Notes: a model not told the origin generated them from the letters alone. A stretch of 46,018 nucleotides of DNA from an uncultured Geobacter sp. (GCA_937860145.1 CALMBF010000028.1:1-46018); one strand, 5' to 3'. Numbered from the stretch's first letter, positions 32,950 through 41,798 are shown. Program-made: numbers and translations.

Positions 32950-34710
32950 TCACAACTCCTTCAGCACTGCCCGGCGCCAGCCGCGCAGCGAATTGATCAG
33001 CCAGATCTCCTCGGCCCGGGCCAGGTCGGCCGGATGGATGGCCGCCTCCCGGATGTCGCCCCGCTCCAGCAGTTCGCCCCGCAGCACCCCCGGGAGGAGG
33101 CCGCTCTCCAGGCGCGGGGTGACCAGGGAGCCGTCCAGGCGCAGCACCAGGTTGTGGTAGCTCCCCTCGGTCAGTTCGTTGCGGCTGTTGACGAAGAGCA
33201 CCTCGTCGCAGTCGCTCCGCCCCAGTCGCGCCCTGTCCAGCGGCTCCCGCCGGCTGGTCTTGTGGTAGCGGAAGGGGTCCTGGGGGTCGATGGTCAGACC
33301 GGCCAGCCCCAGCCGCAGGGGTTCGCCGTCAATAACCAGGGGCGAGGCGGTCAGCCCGAACCCGCCCCTGGCATCGAGGGTCAGGCGCAGGCGCAGGGGG
33401 GTGCCCGTGTCCGCTGCGGTGGCCAGCAGGGCCAGGGCCCGTTCCCGGTCAAAGGGGTAACGGAAATAGGCCGCCGACGAGGCCATCCGGTCGAGGTGCC
33501 TCTCCAGCCGGGGGATGGCGCCGTCCTCCCCTCTCATGGTCTCGATCAGCTCGAACGGCGCGGGGTCGGCATGGAGAAAGGCGGATTTCCCCACGCATTC
33601 CCGGTATTCGTCCGCAGCGATGGAGTCCCACGTGACGCCGCTCCCGACCCCCAGGATGAGCCGGGAGGTGGTCCGGTCCAGCAGGAGCGTGCGGATGGCC
33701 ACGGAAAAGGTCGCCTCCCCTCCCGGGGCGACGCAGCCGATGGCACCGCAGTAGACCCCCCGGGGGGACCTCTCCAGGCCGGCGATGATCTCCATGCTCC
33801 GCCGCTTGGGGGCGCCGGTCACCGAGCCGCAGGGGAAGAGGGCGCGGAATATCTCCGGGAGCGATGTCCCCCGCCGGAGGCGGGCAGTGACCGTAGAGGT
33901 CATCTGGTGCACCGTGGGGTAGCTCTCCACGGCGAAGATCTTCTCCGCCCGCACCGTCCCGGTCTCGGCAATGATTCCCAGGTCGTTGCGCAGCAGGTCG
34001 ACGATCATCAGGTTCTCCGCCCGCTCCTTGGGACTTGACGCCAACCGGGCGGCCAGCTCCCGGTCCTCGGCCCCCCAGCGCCCCCGGGGGGCGGTCCCCT
34101 TCATGGGACGGGTCGTCACGACCCCGTCGCGGCAGGCGAAGAAAAGCTCCGGCGAAGCGGACATGACCACGAAACGGCCGGTGTCCAGGTAGGCCCCGAA
34201 GGGGGCCTGCTGCCCCTCCCTGATCCGCCGGTAAAGGGCACGGGGATCTCCCGTGAAGGTGCCGGACAGGGGGAAGGTATGGTTGACCTGGTAACTCTCC
34301 CCGGCAGCGATGCGGGAGCGGATCTCCTCCAGGTCGGCGGCATGCTCTGCAGGGGAGAGGAGGGGCTCCAGCACCGGCGGCACGCTGGCGTGCGCCGCGG
34401 GTGCGGGTTCCTCGCCGGCCGGGCAGCGCTCCCGGTAGAGGGCGAACCAGGCGACGGGGAGTCCCCCCTCCGCCGGCCGGACCGAGAGGACGGGGTCGAG
34501 ACCGGGGGCAGCCTCGTAGGCGACGTAGCCGGCGGCAAAGAGCCCCTCTGCCGTTGCCCGCTCCACCCGTTCGAGGAGCGCCGGCACCTCGGCGGCAGTG
34601 GACGCCGCCAGGGTCTCCACGTACCCCCCGAAGCGCCAGGAGGCGGGGAAGTCTCCCCCCCCGCAGGAGTCCATGAGCACCACGGGCTCTCTCGCCACCG
34701 GGAAGGACAT
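32950..34710 (-). CDS. pabBC: Aminodeoxychorismate synthase component I fused to aminodeoxychorismate lyase
   Basis: ATG at 34710 is chosen because it overlaps the upstream stop as ATGA; a GTG at 34722 is the alternative. The 586-residue fusion has a PabB domain (about 1-385) with PMKGTAPRG. Lys204 distinguishes aminodeoxychorismate from anthranilate synthases, and LLRNDLG and GSVTGAPK follow. A PabC-like PLP domain (about 385-586) has Lys484 in YHKTSRRE and NELTEGSYHN. Together they convert chorismate plus ammonia to p-aminobenzoate and pyruvate for folate. A PabA glutaminase is not in this window. Its position inside an efflux operon is unusual, so a product beyond folate is possible but unproven. 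Confidence 0.93.
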   Translation of the reverse strand: MSFPVAREPVVLMDSCGGGDFPASWRFGGYVETLAASTAAEVPALLERVERATAEGLFAAGYVAYEAAPGLDPVLSVRPAEGGLPVAWFALYRERCPAGEEPAPAAHASVPPVLEPLLSPAEHAADLEEIRSRIAAGESYQVNHTFPLSGTFTGDPRALYRRIREGQQAPFGAYLDTGRFVVMSASPELFFACRDGVVTTRPMKGTAPRGRWGAEDRELAARLASSPKERAENLMIVDLLRNDLGIIAETGTVRAEKIFAVESYPTVHQMTSTVTARLRRGTSLPEIFRALFPCGSVTGAPKRRSMEIIAGLERSPRGVYCGAIGCVAPGGEATFSVAIRTLLLDRTTSRLILGVGSGVTWDSIAADEYRECVGKSAFLHADPAPFELIETMRGEDGAIPRLERHLDRMASSAAYFRYPFDRERALALLATAADTGTPLRLRLTLDARGGFGLTASPLVIDGEPLRLGLAGLTIDPQDPFRYHKTSRREPLDRARLGRSDCDEVLFVNSRNELTEGSYHNLVLRLDGSLVTPRLESGLLPGVLRGELLERGDIREAAIHPADLARAEEIWLINSLRGWRRAVLKEL

Positions 34711-35759
34711 CAGCGGAAACACCCCCGGAGGGCCGGGTCGCTGGCGATGATCCGCTCCACCTCGGGGGCACAGTCGCGGGACGAGAGGATCGTGTAGAAA
34801 TCACTCTTCAGTGTCGGAGCGAGGCGGACCGCCTCCAGCCACTCCCCGGTCTCCATCGGGTCGCGGCGGACCGCATCCCAGAACCCGCTCCGTCTGAACA
34901 GCTCGCCGATGGCATCGCTCTGCCCCTCCTGGAGGATGCTGACGATGTACGTGGCCACCCCCACCTGCAGGCCGTGGAGGCGGGGACGGGCCGAGAGCCG
35001 GTCCAGGGCGTGGGAGATGAGGTGCTCGCTGCCGCTGGCCGGCCGGGACGAGCCGCAGACCTCCATGGCGATGCCGTTGAGCATCAGGGCGGTGGCCAGC
35101 AGCCGGGCACCCTCCCCGTCCCGCAGCGGCCGGGAGATGAACTGGTGGACGGTGGCATCGGAAAGGAGGGCGGCAAAGTCGTTCACCGCCTCCCCCCGGG
35201 CATGGAAGGCCAGCTTCCAGTCCCGCACCGCCGTCAGCTTGGCCGCCAGGTCCCCCACCCCCGAATACCAGAGGATCCCAGGGGCGGCCAGGCAGACGTC
35301 CAGGTCGATCACGACCCCGTAGGGCATGGCCGCCGGGAGGGACCGCTTGCGGCCCTCGATGGCCAGGCTGGCCCCCGGGCTGCAGAAGCCGTCATTGGAG
35401 AGGGAGGTCGGGAGCGCCAGGTAGGGGAGCCGGGCGAGGAAGGCCACGTACTTGGCCACATCCAGGGCCCGTCCGCCCCCGATACCGACCACGGCGTCGA
35501 TCCCCGGGGGGAGGGCAACGAACAGGCGCTGGGCCTCCTCGAAGGAGGCGGCGGCAGAGACACCGGTGAAGGGGATCGTGATGCCGCTTTCGGCCAGGCT
35601 TACCCTGACGGGATCGAGGATCTCCGCGGGCAGGTCGCTGCTGGTGACCAGCGCCACCCGGCTATGGCCGTTACGCAGACAGTAGCTGCCCAGCCGCCCG
35701 AAGGCCCCCCTCTTGATCCGTACCAGCGACGGTATGGCGATCATCGTCCCGTTCAGCAT
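34710..35759 (-). CDS. Glycerol-1-phosphate dehydrogenase-like enzyme (Fe-ADH_2/EgsA-AraM type)
   Basis: The ATG at 35759 follows GGGGGTGG and overlaps the upstream stop. The 349-residue protein has the NAD(P) loop GIGGGRALDVAK (92-103) and LALPTSLSNDGFCSPGAS (115-131), characteristic of sn-glycerol-1-phosphate dehydrogenases. Probable metal ligands are Asp170 (SGVGDLAAK), His246/His250 (GSEHLISHALD) and His262 (LHGLQVG). The family reduces dihydroxyacetone phosphate to glycerol-1-phosphate in archaea and, as AraM, in Bacillus. Dehydroquinate-synthase-like cyclases share the fold, so the substrate is open. The next gene upstream encodes a HAD phosphatase, which could remove a phosphate from its product. 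Confidence 0.83.
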   Translation of the reverse strand: MLNGTMIAIPSLVRIKRGAFGRLGSYCLRNGHSRVALVTSSDLPAEILDPVRVSLAESGITIPFTGVSAAASFEEAQRLFVALPPGIDAVVGIGGGRALDVAKYVAFLARLPYLALPTSLSNDGFCSPGASLAIEGRKRSLPAAMPYGVVIDLDVCLAAPGILWYSGVGDLAAKLTAVRDWKLAFHARGEAVNDFAALLSDATVHQFISRPLRDGEGARLLATALMLNGIAMEVCGSSRPASGSEHLISHALDRLSARPRLHGLQVGVATYIVSILQEGQSDAIGELFRRSGFWDAVRRDPMETGEWLEAVRLAPTLKSDFYTILSSRDCAPEVERIIASDPALRGCFR

Positions 35760-36409
35760 GGTCCACCCCCCAGGAGCAGGGCAGGAGCGATCTCCCGCCA
35801 CCTGGTGAACGGGGTGAACGGCTCCCCCAGTCGCGTCAGCTTCCCGGCCAGCCACCCCCGGGCGAAGCGCCGACCGGGGGGGAGGAGCAGCAGCGGCTCC
35901 AGGTCGGGCCTGCCGTCGCCGGCGTAGGCCACGTCCGCACCCCGGGCGAGGAGGTCGCGGACGATGGCCCCCTTGTCGATGCCGGTGCCGGGCGAAAAGT
36001 AGGGGGAGGCCACGGGGAGGGTCATCACCACCCCCCTCTCAGGGGAGAAGGAGCCGGGGTTGGCGTGGACCAAGAAACTCAGGCCGTGCTCCTCCAGGAG
36101 GCGCTGGATGTAGCAGCCGCAGCCAGCCGAGGCGACCGTGACCCCCCATCCTCCCCGCTGCAGCTCCCCCACAGCCTCGACGATCCCGGGCTCGAAGCCC
36201 ATCTCGGCCAGCATGGCCCCGTATTCGGCGTCATCCACCCGGAGCCCGGCGAAGATGGCGGCCAGGGCGGCGAAATGGGTGATCTCCCCCCTCTCGTAGC
36301 GCCGCCAGTGCTCCAGCGCCCCGGCCGGCAGACGGGAGAGGGCCACCAGGAAGAAGTCCCGGGACGTCATGGTCCCGTCGAAATCGGTCACCAGCATTCT
36401 CTCCTTCAT
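35753..36409 (-). CDS. HAD-superfamily phosphatase (MtnX/SerB-like)
   Basis: The ATG at 36409 overlaps the RND pump stop as ATGA and has GGAGG five bases upstream; a GTG at 36421 is less likely. The 218-residue protein carries HAD motif I TDFDGTMT (Asp9 and Asp11), motif II ASAGCG, a lysine in DKGAIV and motif IV AGDGRPDLEPL. These are the residues for phosphate-ester hydrolysis via an aspartyl-phosphate. A C1 cap with predicted helices lies between motifs I and II. It is followed by the G1P-dehydrogenase-like gene in an overlapping frame. The substrate is unknown; phosphoserine, a MtnX-like substrate or a sugar phosphate would fit. Confidence 0.85.
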   Translation of the reverse strand: MKERMLVTDFDGTMTSRDFFLVALSRLPAGALEHWRRYERGEITHFAALAAIFAGLRVDDAEYGAMLAEMGFEPGIVEAVGELQRGGWGVTVASAGCGCYIQRLLEEHGLSFLVHANPGSFSPERGVVMTLPVASPYFSPGTGIDKGAIVRDLLARGADVAYAGDGRPDLEPLLLLPPGRRFARGWLAGKLTRLGEPFTPFTRWREIAPALLLGGGPC

Positions 36410-39400
36410 TCGCGCCTCCACTTCCGCTTCAGCCAGCTCCCCAGGTCGTCCATGTAGGTGTACATCACCGGCACCACCAGAAGGGTCAGGAGGGTGGAGG
36501 TGAGGAGGCCGCCGACCACCGCCCGGGCCATGGGGGCACGCATCTCGGCGCCGGAACCGATGGCGAAGAAGAGGGGGAGCATGCCGAAGATCATCGCCAG
36601 GGTCGTCATGATGATCGGCCGCAGCCGCGTCCTGCCGGCCAGGATGACCGCTTCCCGGCGGGGGAGGCCGTCCCGGTTCCGGAGCACCTTGGCATAGTCC
36701 ACCAGGAGGATGGCGTTCTTGGTCACCAGCCCCATGAGCATGATCAGGCCGATGAGGGACATGATGTTGACCGTGTCGCCGGTGATCCTGAGCATCCCCG
36801 CCATGCCGACGATGGAGAGGGGGAGGGAGAGCATGATGGCGAAGGGCTCGAAGAACGACTCGAACTGGGCCGCCAGGATCAGGAAGACGAAGATGACCGC
36901 CAGCAGGAGCGACTCCCCCATGTAGCCGAAGGACTCGGCCATGTCCTCCGCCTCGCCGGAGAGGTTGACGGAGTACCCCGGCGGCATGTCGATCCGTTTC
37001 GCCGCCGCCTCCACGTGCTTGACCGCCGTGCCGATGGGGAGGTTGTCCAGGTTTGCCGACACGGTCACCTGCCGGGCCAGGTCACGGCGGTTGATCTCCG
37101 TCGGCGAGGTGGCGACCCCCAGGGAGACCAGGCTGGAGAGGGGGATCAGCCTGCTCCCCCCGTCACCCTTCGGCACCGACACCTTCAGGTCCCCCACCTG
37201 GGACGGATTCTGCCGCAGCCCCTGGGGGAGGCGGACCCGCACGTCCACGGCGTCCCCGTCCTCGTCCTCGAAGGTGGAGATCGCCTCCCCCCCCACCAGC
37301 CGGCTCAGGGACGAGACCACGTCGGAGGTCGTCACCCCGGCGGAGAGGGCCTTTTCCCGGTCCACCTTCAGGCGGTACTCGGGGATGTCGTGCTCCAGGG
37401 TGACCGCCAGGTCGACGATGCCGGGTACCTTGTAAAGCTCTTCCTTCAGCTTCTGGCCCAGCACCTTCAGGGTCGCCAGGTCGTCACCCTTGAGGTTCAC
37501 GTTGAGGGGCTTCTGGGCACCGCCGATCTGCCCCACCTCCTCGATGGAGATGGTGATGCCGGCCACCCGCCCCAGCCGCTCCCGCACCTCCCGCTGCAGC
37601 TGGAACTGACCCCGCTTCCTCTCGCTCCGCTCCTTCAGCTTCAGGTAGACCAGGCCGTCCCGCACGGTCCCGTTGTCCCCGGCGCCGATGGTGGCGTAGG
37701 TATGGTCGATCTCCGGGATCCCCTTCAGCTCCGCCAGGACCGCGTTCAGCCGGTTCTCGGTCTCCTCCAGGGAGGCGTCGGGGGCCGTCTTGAACGAGAC
37801 CTGGAACTCCCCCTTGTCGTAGAGGGCCATGAAGGAGGACTCCAGGGTGGCGAACATGGCGAGACCGGCGACGAAGGCGCCGAACGCCGCCAGCATGACG
37901 GTCTTGCGGTGGTCCAGTGCCCAGCCGATCGCCCCCCGGTACCGGTCCGCGGAGGTGTCGAACCAGCTGTTGAACCGCTCCAGCCAGCGGGCCAGCCCCT
38001 TGCGCCGCCCCTGCAGGTGGATGGAGGGGTCGTGCCAGCGGGAGGAGAGCATCGGGTCGAGGGTGAAGGAGACGAAGAGGGAGACCAGCACGGCAAAGGC
38101 GACGCTGATGCCGAACTGGAAGAAGAACCGGCCGACGATCCCCCGCATGAAGGCCACCGGCACGAAGACGGCGACGATGGACATGGTGGTGGCGAAGACC
38201 GCCAGGCCGATCTCGCTGGTGCCGAAGCGGGAAGCCTCCACGTGGTCCTTCCCCATCTCCAGGTGGCGGACGATGTTCTCCCGCACGACGATGGCGTCGT
38301 CGATGAGCATGCCAATGGCCAGGGAGAGGGCCATGAGGGTCATGACGTTCAGGGTCATCCCCATGGCGTACATGATGATGTAGGCCGAGACCACGGAGAT
38401 AGGGAGTGTCACCCCGGTGATGACCGTGGAGCGCCAGGAGTTGATGAAGCAGAAGACGATGAGGACCGTGAGGATGCCGCCGATGACCAAGGTATCCTCC
38501 ACGTCGGCGAGGGATTCCCGGGTCATGATGGTGCCGTCCCGCACCATCTCCAGCTCGACCCCCGGGGGGAGCTCCTTCCGCACCTTGGCCATGGCCCTGG
38601 TGATGTTGTTCACCAGCTCGACCTCGTTGCCGCCGGACTGCTTGTACATGTCCAGACCGATGGCGGGCCGGCCGTTGACCAGGGCGAGCTTGCGTTTCTC
38701 CTCCACCACATCGGAGACCTGGGCGACCTCACCCAGGGTGATGGGGCGTCCCCCCTTGCGGGCGACGGTCATCTGCCGGTACTGGTCGGCCTGCTGGGGC
38801 TTGCCGTCGATCCGGAGGGGGTATTCGGCGGTCCCCCTGGTGATCCGCCCCAGGGGGGTGTTGGTGTTCTCCGAGCGGATGCCAGCGACCACGTCGTTCA
38901 CCCCGAGCCCCAGGCTGTCCAGCCGGGTCGGGTCCAGGTCGACGCGGATCTCCCGCTTCTGGCCGCCGACCATCTCCACCTTGCCGACGCCGGCCACGCT
39001 CTCGAACCGCTTCTTGATCTTCTTCTCCACCAGGGTCGTCAGCTCCCGGGGGGAGAGGAGGTCGGAGCGGACCGCCAGGGAGGCCACCGGCGCGGCGTTG
39101 AAGTCCAGTTTCTGGATGATCGGCTCCTCGATCCCCTCCGGAAGGCTGCCACGGATGGAACCGATCTTGGCCCGCACCTCCTGGGCGCAATCGTTCACCT
39201 TCTGTTCCAGCTGGAACTGCACCATGACCGTGGAGACCCCCTCCCGGGAGGTGGAGAAGACATGCTTCACCCCGGCGATCTGGTTGACGGTCTCCTCGAT
39301 CCGCTTGGAAAGCTCCCGCTCCACCGTCTCCGGGGACGCCCCGGGAAAGGTGGTGATGACCGAGATCATGGGGAACTCCACATTGGGGAACATCTCCACG

Positions 39401-39498
39401 CCGAGGCGCTTGAAGGAGAAGATCCCCAGGGTGACCAGGGTGAGCATCATCACCGCGGCGAAAATCGGGCGCTTGATGGAGAGGTCGGAAAGAATCAT
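36406..39498 (-). CDS. RND efflux pump inner-membrane transporter (HAE1/AcrB type)
   Basis: The frame is longer upstream, but the ATG at 39498 begins MILSDLSIKRPIFAAVMML, the standard RND start. The 1030-residue protein has the duplicated RND layout with twelve membrane helices and two large periplasmic loops. The proton-relay aspartates are in GMLIDDAIVVRENIVRH, and PNVEFPMISVITTFPGASPE is the first porter-domain signature. It should export hydrophobic or amphiphilic compounds by proton antiport together with the adaptor and TolC proteins of the same unit. A drug/organic exporter is more likely than heavy-metal, as the CusA-type methionine motifs are absent. Confidence 0.94.
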   Translation of the reverse strand: MILSDLSIKRPIFAAVMMLTLVTLGIFSFKRLGVEMFPNVEFPMISVITTFPGASPETVERELSKRIEETVNQIAGVKHVFSTSREGVSTVMVQFQLEQKVNDCAQEVRAKIGSIRGSLPEGIEEPIIQKLDFNAAPVASLAVRSDLLSPRELTTLVEKKIKKRFESVAGVGKVEMVGGQKREIRVDLDPTRLDSLGLGVNDVVAGIRSENTNTPLGRITRGTAEYPLRIDGKPQQADQYRQMTVARKGGRPITLGEVAQVSDVVEEKRKLALVNGRPAIGLDMYKQSGGNEVELVNNITRAMAKVRKELPPGVELEMVRDGTIMTRESLADVEDTLVIGGILTVLIVFCFINSWRSTVITGVTLPISVVSAYIIMYAMGMTLNVMTLMALSLAIGMLIDDAIVVRENIVRHLEMGKDHVEASRFGTSEIGLAVFATTMSIVAVFVPVAFMRGIVGRFFFQFGISVAFAVLVSLFVSFTLDPMLSSRWHDPSIHLQGRRKGLARWLERFNSWFDTSADRYRGAIGWALDHRKTVMLAAFGAFVAGLAMFATLESSFMALYDKGEFQVSFKTAPDASLEETENRLNAVLAELKGIPEIDHTYATIGAGDNGTVRDGLVYLKLKERSERKRGQFQLQREVRERLGRVAGITISIEEVGQIGGAQKPLNVNLKGDDLATLKVLGQKLKEELYKVPGIVDLAVTLEHDIPEYRLKVDREKALSAGVTTSDVVSSLSRLVGGEAISTFEDEDGDAVDVRVRLPQGLRQNPSQVGDLKVSVPKGDGGSRLIPLSSLVSLGVATSPTEINRRDLARQVTVSANLDNLPIGTAVKHVEAAAKRIDMPPGYSVNLSGEAEDMAESFGYMGESLLLAVIFVFLILAAQFESFFEPFAIMLSLPLSIVGMAGMLRITGDTVNIMSLIGLIMLMGLVTKNAILLVDYAKVLRNRDGLPRREAVILAGRTRLRPIIMTTLAMIFGMLPLFFAIGSGAEMRAPMARAVVGGLLTSTLLTLLVVPVMYTYMDDLGSWLKRKWRRE

Positions 39499-39515
39499 CG
39501 GCTCGTGTCCTTCTG

Positions 39516-39872
39516 TCAGGCCAGCCTGGCGGTGATGAGCGTCTTCAGGTCGGCGACGGAGCTGCAGGCATTGATCTCGCCGGCCGTGATCCACGGCTCC
39601 AGGGTATCCCCCTCCTTGAGGAAGACCGCCGGCAGGGGGGTGGCACGGTCAGGGTAGCGGGCGCTGAACTCGTCCCGGTGGAGGAATTCGAAACCGTACC
39701 CCAGCCCCTCCAGGAACTCCTTCCATTCGGCCCGCATGGCGAAGTTTCCGTAGGTGATCGCGCAGAGGTTGCACTCGTAGGTCTCAGGGGCGAAGATCTT
39801 GTGGGCGATGTCCGTCAGGGTGTTGAACAGGCCGCTGTCGGCGTTGTAGACGAACAGGATGGTCGTGGTCAT
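39516..39872 (-). CDS. Conserved small protein of unknown function in the RND operon
   Basis: This 118-residue soluble protein begins MTTTILFVYNADSGLFNTL and includes ECNLCAITYGNFAM and AEWKEFLEGLGY. Two cysteines lie in a C-x2-C pattern (CNLC). Its predicted alternation of strands and helices could be a thioredoxin-like or flavodoxin-like fold, but I do not recognise a family. The ATG overlaps the adaptor stop as ATGA, and it ends 17 bp before the pump start, so it is translated with the efflux genes. No signal peptide or membrane segment. The location argues for a real gene tied to the pump. Confidence 0.8.
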   Translation of the reverse strand: MTTTILFVYNADSGLFNTLTDIAHKIFAPETYECNLCAITYGNFAMRAEWKEFLEGLGYGFEFLHRDEFSARYPDRATPLPAVFLKEGDTLEPWITAGEINACSSVADLKTLITARLA

Positions 39873-41044
39873 CTGCCGGTCTCCTTTCCTTGGGGCGCCG
39901 CTGCCGGCGCTCCCCCTTTGGCAACGGTTACCCGGTCACCGTCCCTGAGGTTGAAGCCGCCCCGGGTGACGTACTCCTCCCCCGGCGTGAGCCCACCGGT
40001 GATCTCCAGCAGCTCACCGGTGGCGGCCCCCACCCGGACGGACCTCTTGTGCACCGTGCCACCAGTCACCACGAAGAGGGTGCCGGTGCCGGAGGCGACA
40101 TCGATCCCGGCCACGGCGGCGCGGGGGACCTGCAGGACGCTGCTCCGGGTCCCGGTCACGATCCTCCCCTTGGCAAACAGCCCCCCCTTGAGGACCTCCC
40201 CGGGGTTGTTCACCTCGGCGATCACTTTCAGGGAGCGGTCCGCAGCGGAGAGCTCCGGGTTGATGAACATCACCCGGCCGGAAAAGGTCTTCCCCGGGAA
40301 GGAGTCGACGCTGAACTCCAGCACCTGCCCGACCTTCACCCTGGCCGAGTCGACGGAGGGGACCGTGACCGTCAGGTTCAGGAGGCGGTTGTCGACGATG
40401 CGGAAGATCGGCTTCCCCGCCGCCGCATCGCTGGCGAGGTCCCCCACGTTGACGTCACGCATCCCCACCACCCCGTCCATGGGGGAGGTAACCACCCCTT
40501 TCGCCTGGCGCGCCCGGGCCTGGCGGAGGTCCTCCTCCGCAACCCTGATCTGGGCCCGGGAGGCATCGAGCCGGGCCCGGGCGGCCTCGGTCTCGGTACG
40601 GGCATCGTCCAGGGCCTGCTGGGTGGCCAGCCCCGACTCCTTGAGCTTCTGCACCCGGGCCTGTTCCCGCTCACTCCGGTTGAGGGCCACCTGGGCCTGG
40701 ATCTGGCCGGCTTTTGCCGACTCCACCGCCGCCTCCCCCCGCTTGACCAGCGCCTCGACCTCGGCGATATCGATGACCGCCAGCGGCGTCCCCTTGCGGA
40801 CCCGTACCCACTCGGTGACATGGACCTTTTTGACCAGGCCGGGAATCTGGGTCTTCACGTCGGCCCAGAACTTGGGCTCCAGGCTGCCGGTCACCTCCAC
40901 CGCCTCCACCAGGTCCATCGGCGCGGCCATGGCCGTTTCCACGGCAACCGGCGGCTTGACCGCCTGGGCCGACCTCTCCCTGCCGCTGCAGGCGACCAGG
41001 AGGGAGCATGCCGCCAGAACCCCTATCTGCTTGAACATTCCCAT
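39869..41044 (-). CDS. RND efflux adaptor (membrane fusion) lipoprotein
   Basis: The ATG at 41044 has GGAG eight bases upstream; the frame continues upstream without a better start. The 391-residue product has a lipobox (LLVAC, Cys19), so it is anchored in the inner membrane. It has a lipoyl/hairpin region with long helices (about 95-200, ESAKAGQIQAQVALNRSERE) and the beta-barrel strands ending in GGFNLRDGDRVTV. It bridges the RND pump and TolC channel across the periplasm. It is the second gene of the unit, 16 bp after the TetR gene, and its stop overlaps the 118-residue gene. Confidence 0.93.
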   Translation of the reverse strand: MGMFKQIGVLAACSLLVACSGRERSAQAVKPPVAVETAMAAPMDLVEAVEVTGSLEPKFWADVKTQIPGLVKKVHVTEWVRVRKGTPLAVIDIAEVEALVKRGEAAVESAKAGQIQAQVALNRSEREQARVQKLKESGLATQQALDDARTETEAARARLDASRAQIRVAEEDLRQARARQAKGVVTSPMDGVVGMRDVNVGDLASDAAAGKPIFRIVDNRLLNLTVTVPSVDSARVKVGQVLEFSVDSFPGKTFSGRVMFINPELSAADRSLKVIAEVNNPGEVLKGGLFAKGRIVTGTRSSVLQVPRAAVAGIDVASGTGTLFVVTGGTVHKRSVRVGAATGELLEITGGLTPGEEYVTRGGFNLRDGDRVTVAKGGAPAAAPQGKETGR

Positions 41045-41060
41045 GGTACGGACTCCTTCT

Positions 41061-41696
41061 TCACCGGGACGGTCCCGCCACCGGGGCGACACCGTCGAGA
41101 ATCATGTTGATGACCCCTGTCAGACCGTCACGGTCCACCCGGGGCGGGGTCCGGCAGACCTGCTCCTCCAGGATCGTATGATAACTCCCCACAAGGGCCC
41201 AGACGAGGGGACGGCGCTCTCCGGGGCGGATCTCCCCCCGCGCCATCCCCTCGGCAATGAGCAGATCGACCTTTTCCAGGGTGAGGTCGAAAAAGCGGTG
41301 GAAATCGATGAACGGCGCACCCTGGGGGGGACCGTAGTAGATGGAGAAGGCAAACCGGACCACGGGGAGGTTCTCCCGGGCAGCGGTAAACATGCCGGCA
41401 AAGAAGTGCACCAGCCGCTCCCGCACGGTCCCGTCCGCCATCTCCAGCTCCTCCACCCGCTGGTCGAACAGCCTGGAGATGCCGTTCATGATCTCCAGGT
41501 AGAGCCCCTCCTTGCTCCCGAAATAGTAGTAGAGCACCGGCTTGGTCACCCCGGCCGCCTCCACGATCTCCCGCACCGTCGTGGCCGCGTACCCCCTGGC
41601 CGTAAACAACCGCAGCGCCTCCCCGAGGAGACGCTCGCGCACGACGGGGTTCTCCCGGTTTTCCGTCACGACATCGTTGTTCATCACGCCCCGCAT
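41061..41696 (-). CDS. TetR-family transcriptional regulator
   Basis: The 211-residue protein has an N-terminal helix-turn-helix (about 20-65: LLGEALRLFTARGYAATTV and VTKPVLYYYFGSKEGLY), typical of TetR repressors. The C-terminal ligand domain is longer and divergent. A start at 41684 is also possible. It is the first gene of the efflux unit and is divergent from def. A palindrome between them (41707-41722) sits on the likely -10 of its own promoter, so it is probably autoregulated and derepressed by a pump substrate. Confidence 0.92.
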   Translation of the reverse strand: MRGVMNNDVVTENRENPVVRERLLGEALRLFTARGYAATTVREIVEAAGVTKPVLYYYFGSKEGLYLEIMNGISRLFDQRVEELEMADGTVRERLVHFFAGMFTAARENLPVVRFAFSIYYGPPQGAPFIDFHRFFDLTLEKVDLLIAEGMARGEIRPGERRPLVWALVGSYHTILEEQVCRTPPRVDRDGLTGVINMILDGVAPVAGPSR

Positions 41697-41706
41697 GTCT
41701 TGTATT

Positions 41707-41722
41707 TACCTACCGGTAAGTA
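41707..41722. promoter_or_regulatory. Likely TetR operator
   Basis: TACCTACCGGTAAGTA is a 16-bp palindrome with one mismatch. It lies between the TetR gene and def, 11 bp upstream of the former's start. On the minus strand a perfect TTGACA (41745-41740) places it at the -10 region of the TetR-efflux promoter. Confidence 0.65.
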
Positions 41723-41769
41723 CAAAATCTTCCCTTTCCTGTCAAGAGATATCCCCGTTCAGGAAGAAA

Positions 41770-41798
41770 TTGCAATTTAACCGGCGACTTTATATACT
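41770..41798 (+). promoter_or_regulatory. Sigma-70-type promoter for def
   Basis: TTGCAA (41770-41775) and TATACT (41793-41798) are separated by exactly 17 bp and lie about 32 bp upstream of the def ATG. It is separate from the TetR operator. Confidence 0.7.

Noticed and set aside
37015-39657. 880-codon plus-strand frame opposite the RND pump
   Set aside because: Composition is dominated by Asp, Gly, His and Leu with no domain signature, and the minus strand encodes a full AcrB-type protein.
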